Source: Micavibrio sp964400125
Lineage (GTDB): Bacteria > Pseudomonadota > Alphaproteobacteria > Micavibrionales > Micavibrionaceae
Direction: 5' to 3'
DNA length: 15,105 nucleotides
Assembly (NCBI GenBank): GCA_964400125.1
Contig: CAYNSR010000029.1
Span: forward strand, 1 to 15,105
Of this stretch, positions 14,664 through 15,105 are shown piece after piece. Numbering within the stretch: the stretch's first letter is position 1; every line of letters begins with the position of its first letter. The notes below the pieces were generated by a model. The model worked only from the letters and a program-made list of their open reading frames with translations, was not told the origin of the DNA and did not search any database. A program made the position numbers and the translations under genes.

Positions 14664-15065
14664 ATGAAAAATCTGAGCAGCACCGCGGCATACGCCGCCA
14701 TTCATCCGATTCTTGCACGTGTTATTAGTAGCAATCCTCTGTCTCCCGCAGACCGCCAAACCATCATTGATGCGACAGATCATCCTGACCCTGGCGTCGT
14801 AAGTCAGGCGTTCTCCGTCATAAAGCATGTGGAAGATAAAAGTCCTTTTGAAACGGTTTTGATCAAACATGCGATGGATCACAGCAAACCTGCTTGCGCT
14901 TTCGCGGCGTATAAAGCGATGACATATGCACAGGATATGACACCGTTTTATCCCGCGATAGTGGTCGGATGCAAGGCAACCCATCGTGACATCGCTCTGG
15001 GCGCACTTTCTCCACTTTTTTTCTATGTAATGTACAACAATTCCCTGCTGCCTAGGCCGTGTTGA
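14664..15065 (+). CDS. Unknown protein geneH copy B, truncated paralogue (133 aa)
   Basis: The first about 128 residues are clearly paralogous to geneH copy A, including an identical run DKSPFETVLIKHAMDHSK and near-identical TPFYPAI..GCKA and IALGAL segments. Relative to copy A it has a few extra residues near the N-terminus (residues 11-28) and lacks four residues in frame (CAVD-like segment) just before NNSL. Homology stops after NNSLLP at 15051-15055; the last residues (RPC) and the TGA come from unrelated DNA. The second helical repeat and the whole C-terminal region are therefore lost. AAGGTG lies 5 bases before the ATG, a better ribosome site than in copy A. The promoter and reading frame are intact, so the break is probably recent. 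It may be a non-functional fragment. Confidence 0.7.
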   Translation: MKNLSSTAAYAAIHPILARVISSNPLSPADRQTIIDATDHPDPGVVSQAFSVIKHVEDKSPFETVLIKHAMDHSKPACAFAAYKAMTYAQDMTPFYPAIVVGCKATHRDIALGALSPLFFYVMYNNSLLPRPC

Positions 15066-15105
15066 CAATTATGATTCCCAAGATTGTAGTTTTCTGATTC
15101 ACTAT
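15056..15105. mobile_element. Possible end of an insertion sequence (continues off the right edge)
   Basis: The paralogy with geneH copy A ends abruptly at CTAG (15052-15055). The following bases, GCCGTGTTGACAATTATG and onward, match nothing else in the window. CTAG fits the YTAR target duplicated by IS5-group elements, and the break interrupts a gene. No transposase or opposite end is visible, so this is inference. Confidence 0.4.

Noticed and set aside
12585..15065. Possible toxin-antitoxin pair or CRISPR-type array
   Set aside because: No toxin or antitoxin family features, sizes of 259 and 307 residues are unlike typical pairs, and there are no regularly spaced direct repeats.
14580..15068. 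Minus-strand ORF of 162 codons
   Set aside because: Antisense shadow of geneH copy B; the paralogous open frame and promoter lie on the plus strand.

Overview
The window looks chromosomal and alphaproteobacterial. On the minus strand it carries the core block trigger factor (tig), clpP, lon and HU (hupB) in the usual order, but clpX, which normally sits between clpP and lon in this group, is absent. Next to this block are an MltB/RlpA cell-wall cluster of a kind seen in many Alphaproteobacteria. Genus cannot be fixed from the sequence; a Micavibrio-like lineage is a guess only.

Layout from left to right. (1) 1-2177, minus strand: a cell-envelope operon transcribed right to left, made of a YdcF/DUF218 membrane protein, an MltB-family lytic transglycosylase and an RlpA-type lipoprotein whose 3' part lies off the left edge. 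(2) 2205-2332: a composite hairpin-rich repeat that also reads into the 5' end of the longest possible ydcF ORF. (3) 2373-6266, minus: a 1297-residue hybrid histidine kinase with eight predicted membrane segments, PAS, HisKA, HATPase, two receivers and an HPt domain. (4) 6401-6475: tRNA-Val(TAC). (5) 6575-6877: a small unknown protein. (6) 7009-12255: the protein folding and quality-control block (hupB, lon, clpP, tig in map order; transcription runs tig to hupB), with terminators after tig and hupB and GC palindromes on both sides of clpP. (7) 12428-12512: tRNA-Leu(TAG), with a long imperfect inverted repeat next to it.

(8) 12585-15105 is the accessory part and the most interesting one. It holds two copies of a divergently transcribed two-gene module: a minus-strand unknown gene ('geneD', 259 aa) and a plus-strand unknown gene ('geneH', 307 aa, helical-repeat-like N-terminus plus a separate C-terminal region). 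In copy A geneH is complete, but only the 3' end of geneD remains as a remnant at 12585-12680. In copy B geneD is complete, but geneH is cut off after about 130 codons at a CTAG, where unrelated sequence begins that may be the end of an insertion sequence. Both geneH copies have nearly the same promoter (TTGC.A, 17 bp, TATA.T). I recognise neither protein family.

The core genes work in protein folding and turnover (trigger factor, ClpP, Lon), nucleoid structure (HU) and peptidoglycan remodelling (MltB, RlpA, YdcF). The histidine kinase's output regulator is not in the window. The role of the duplicated module is unknown.
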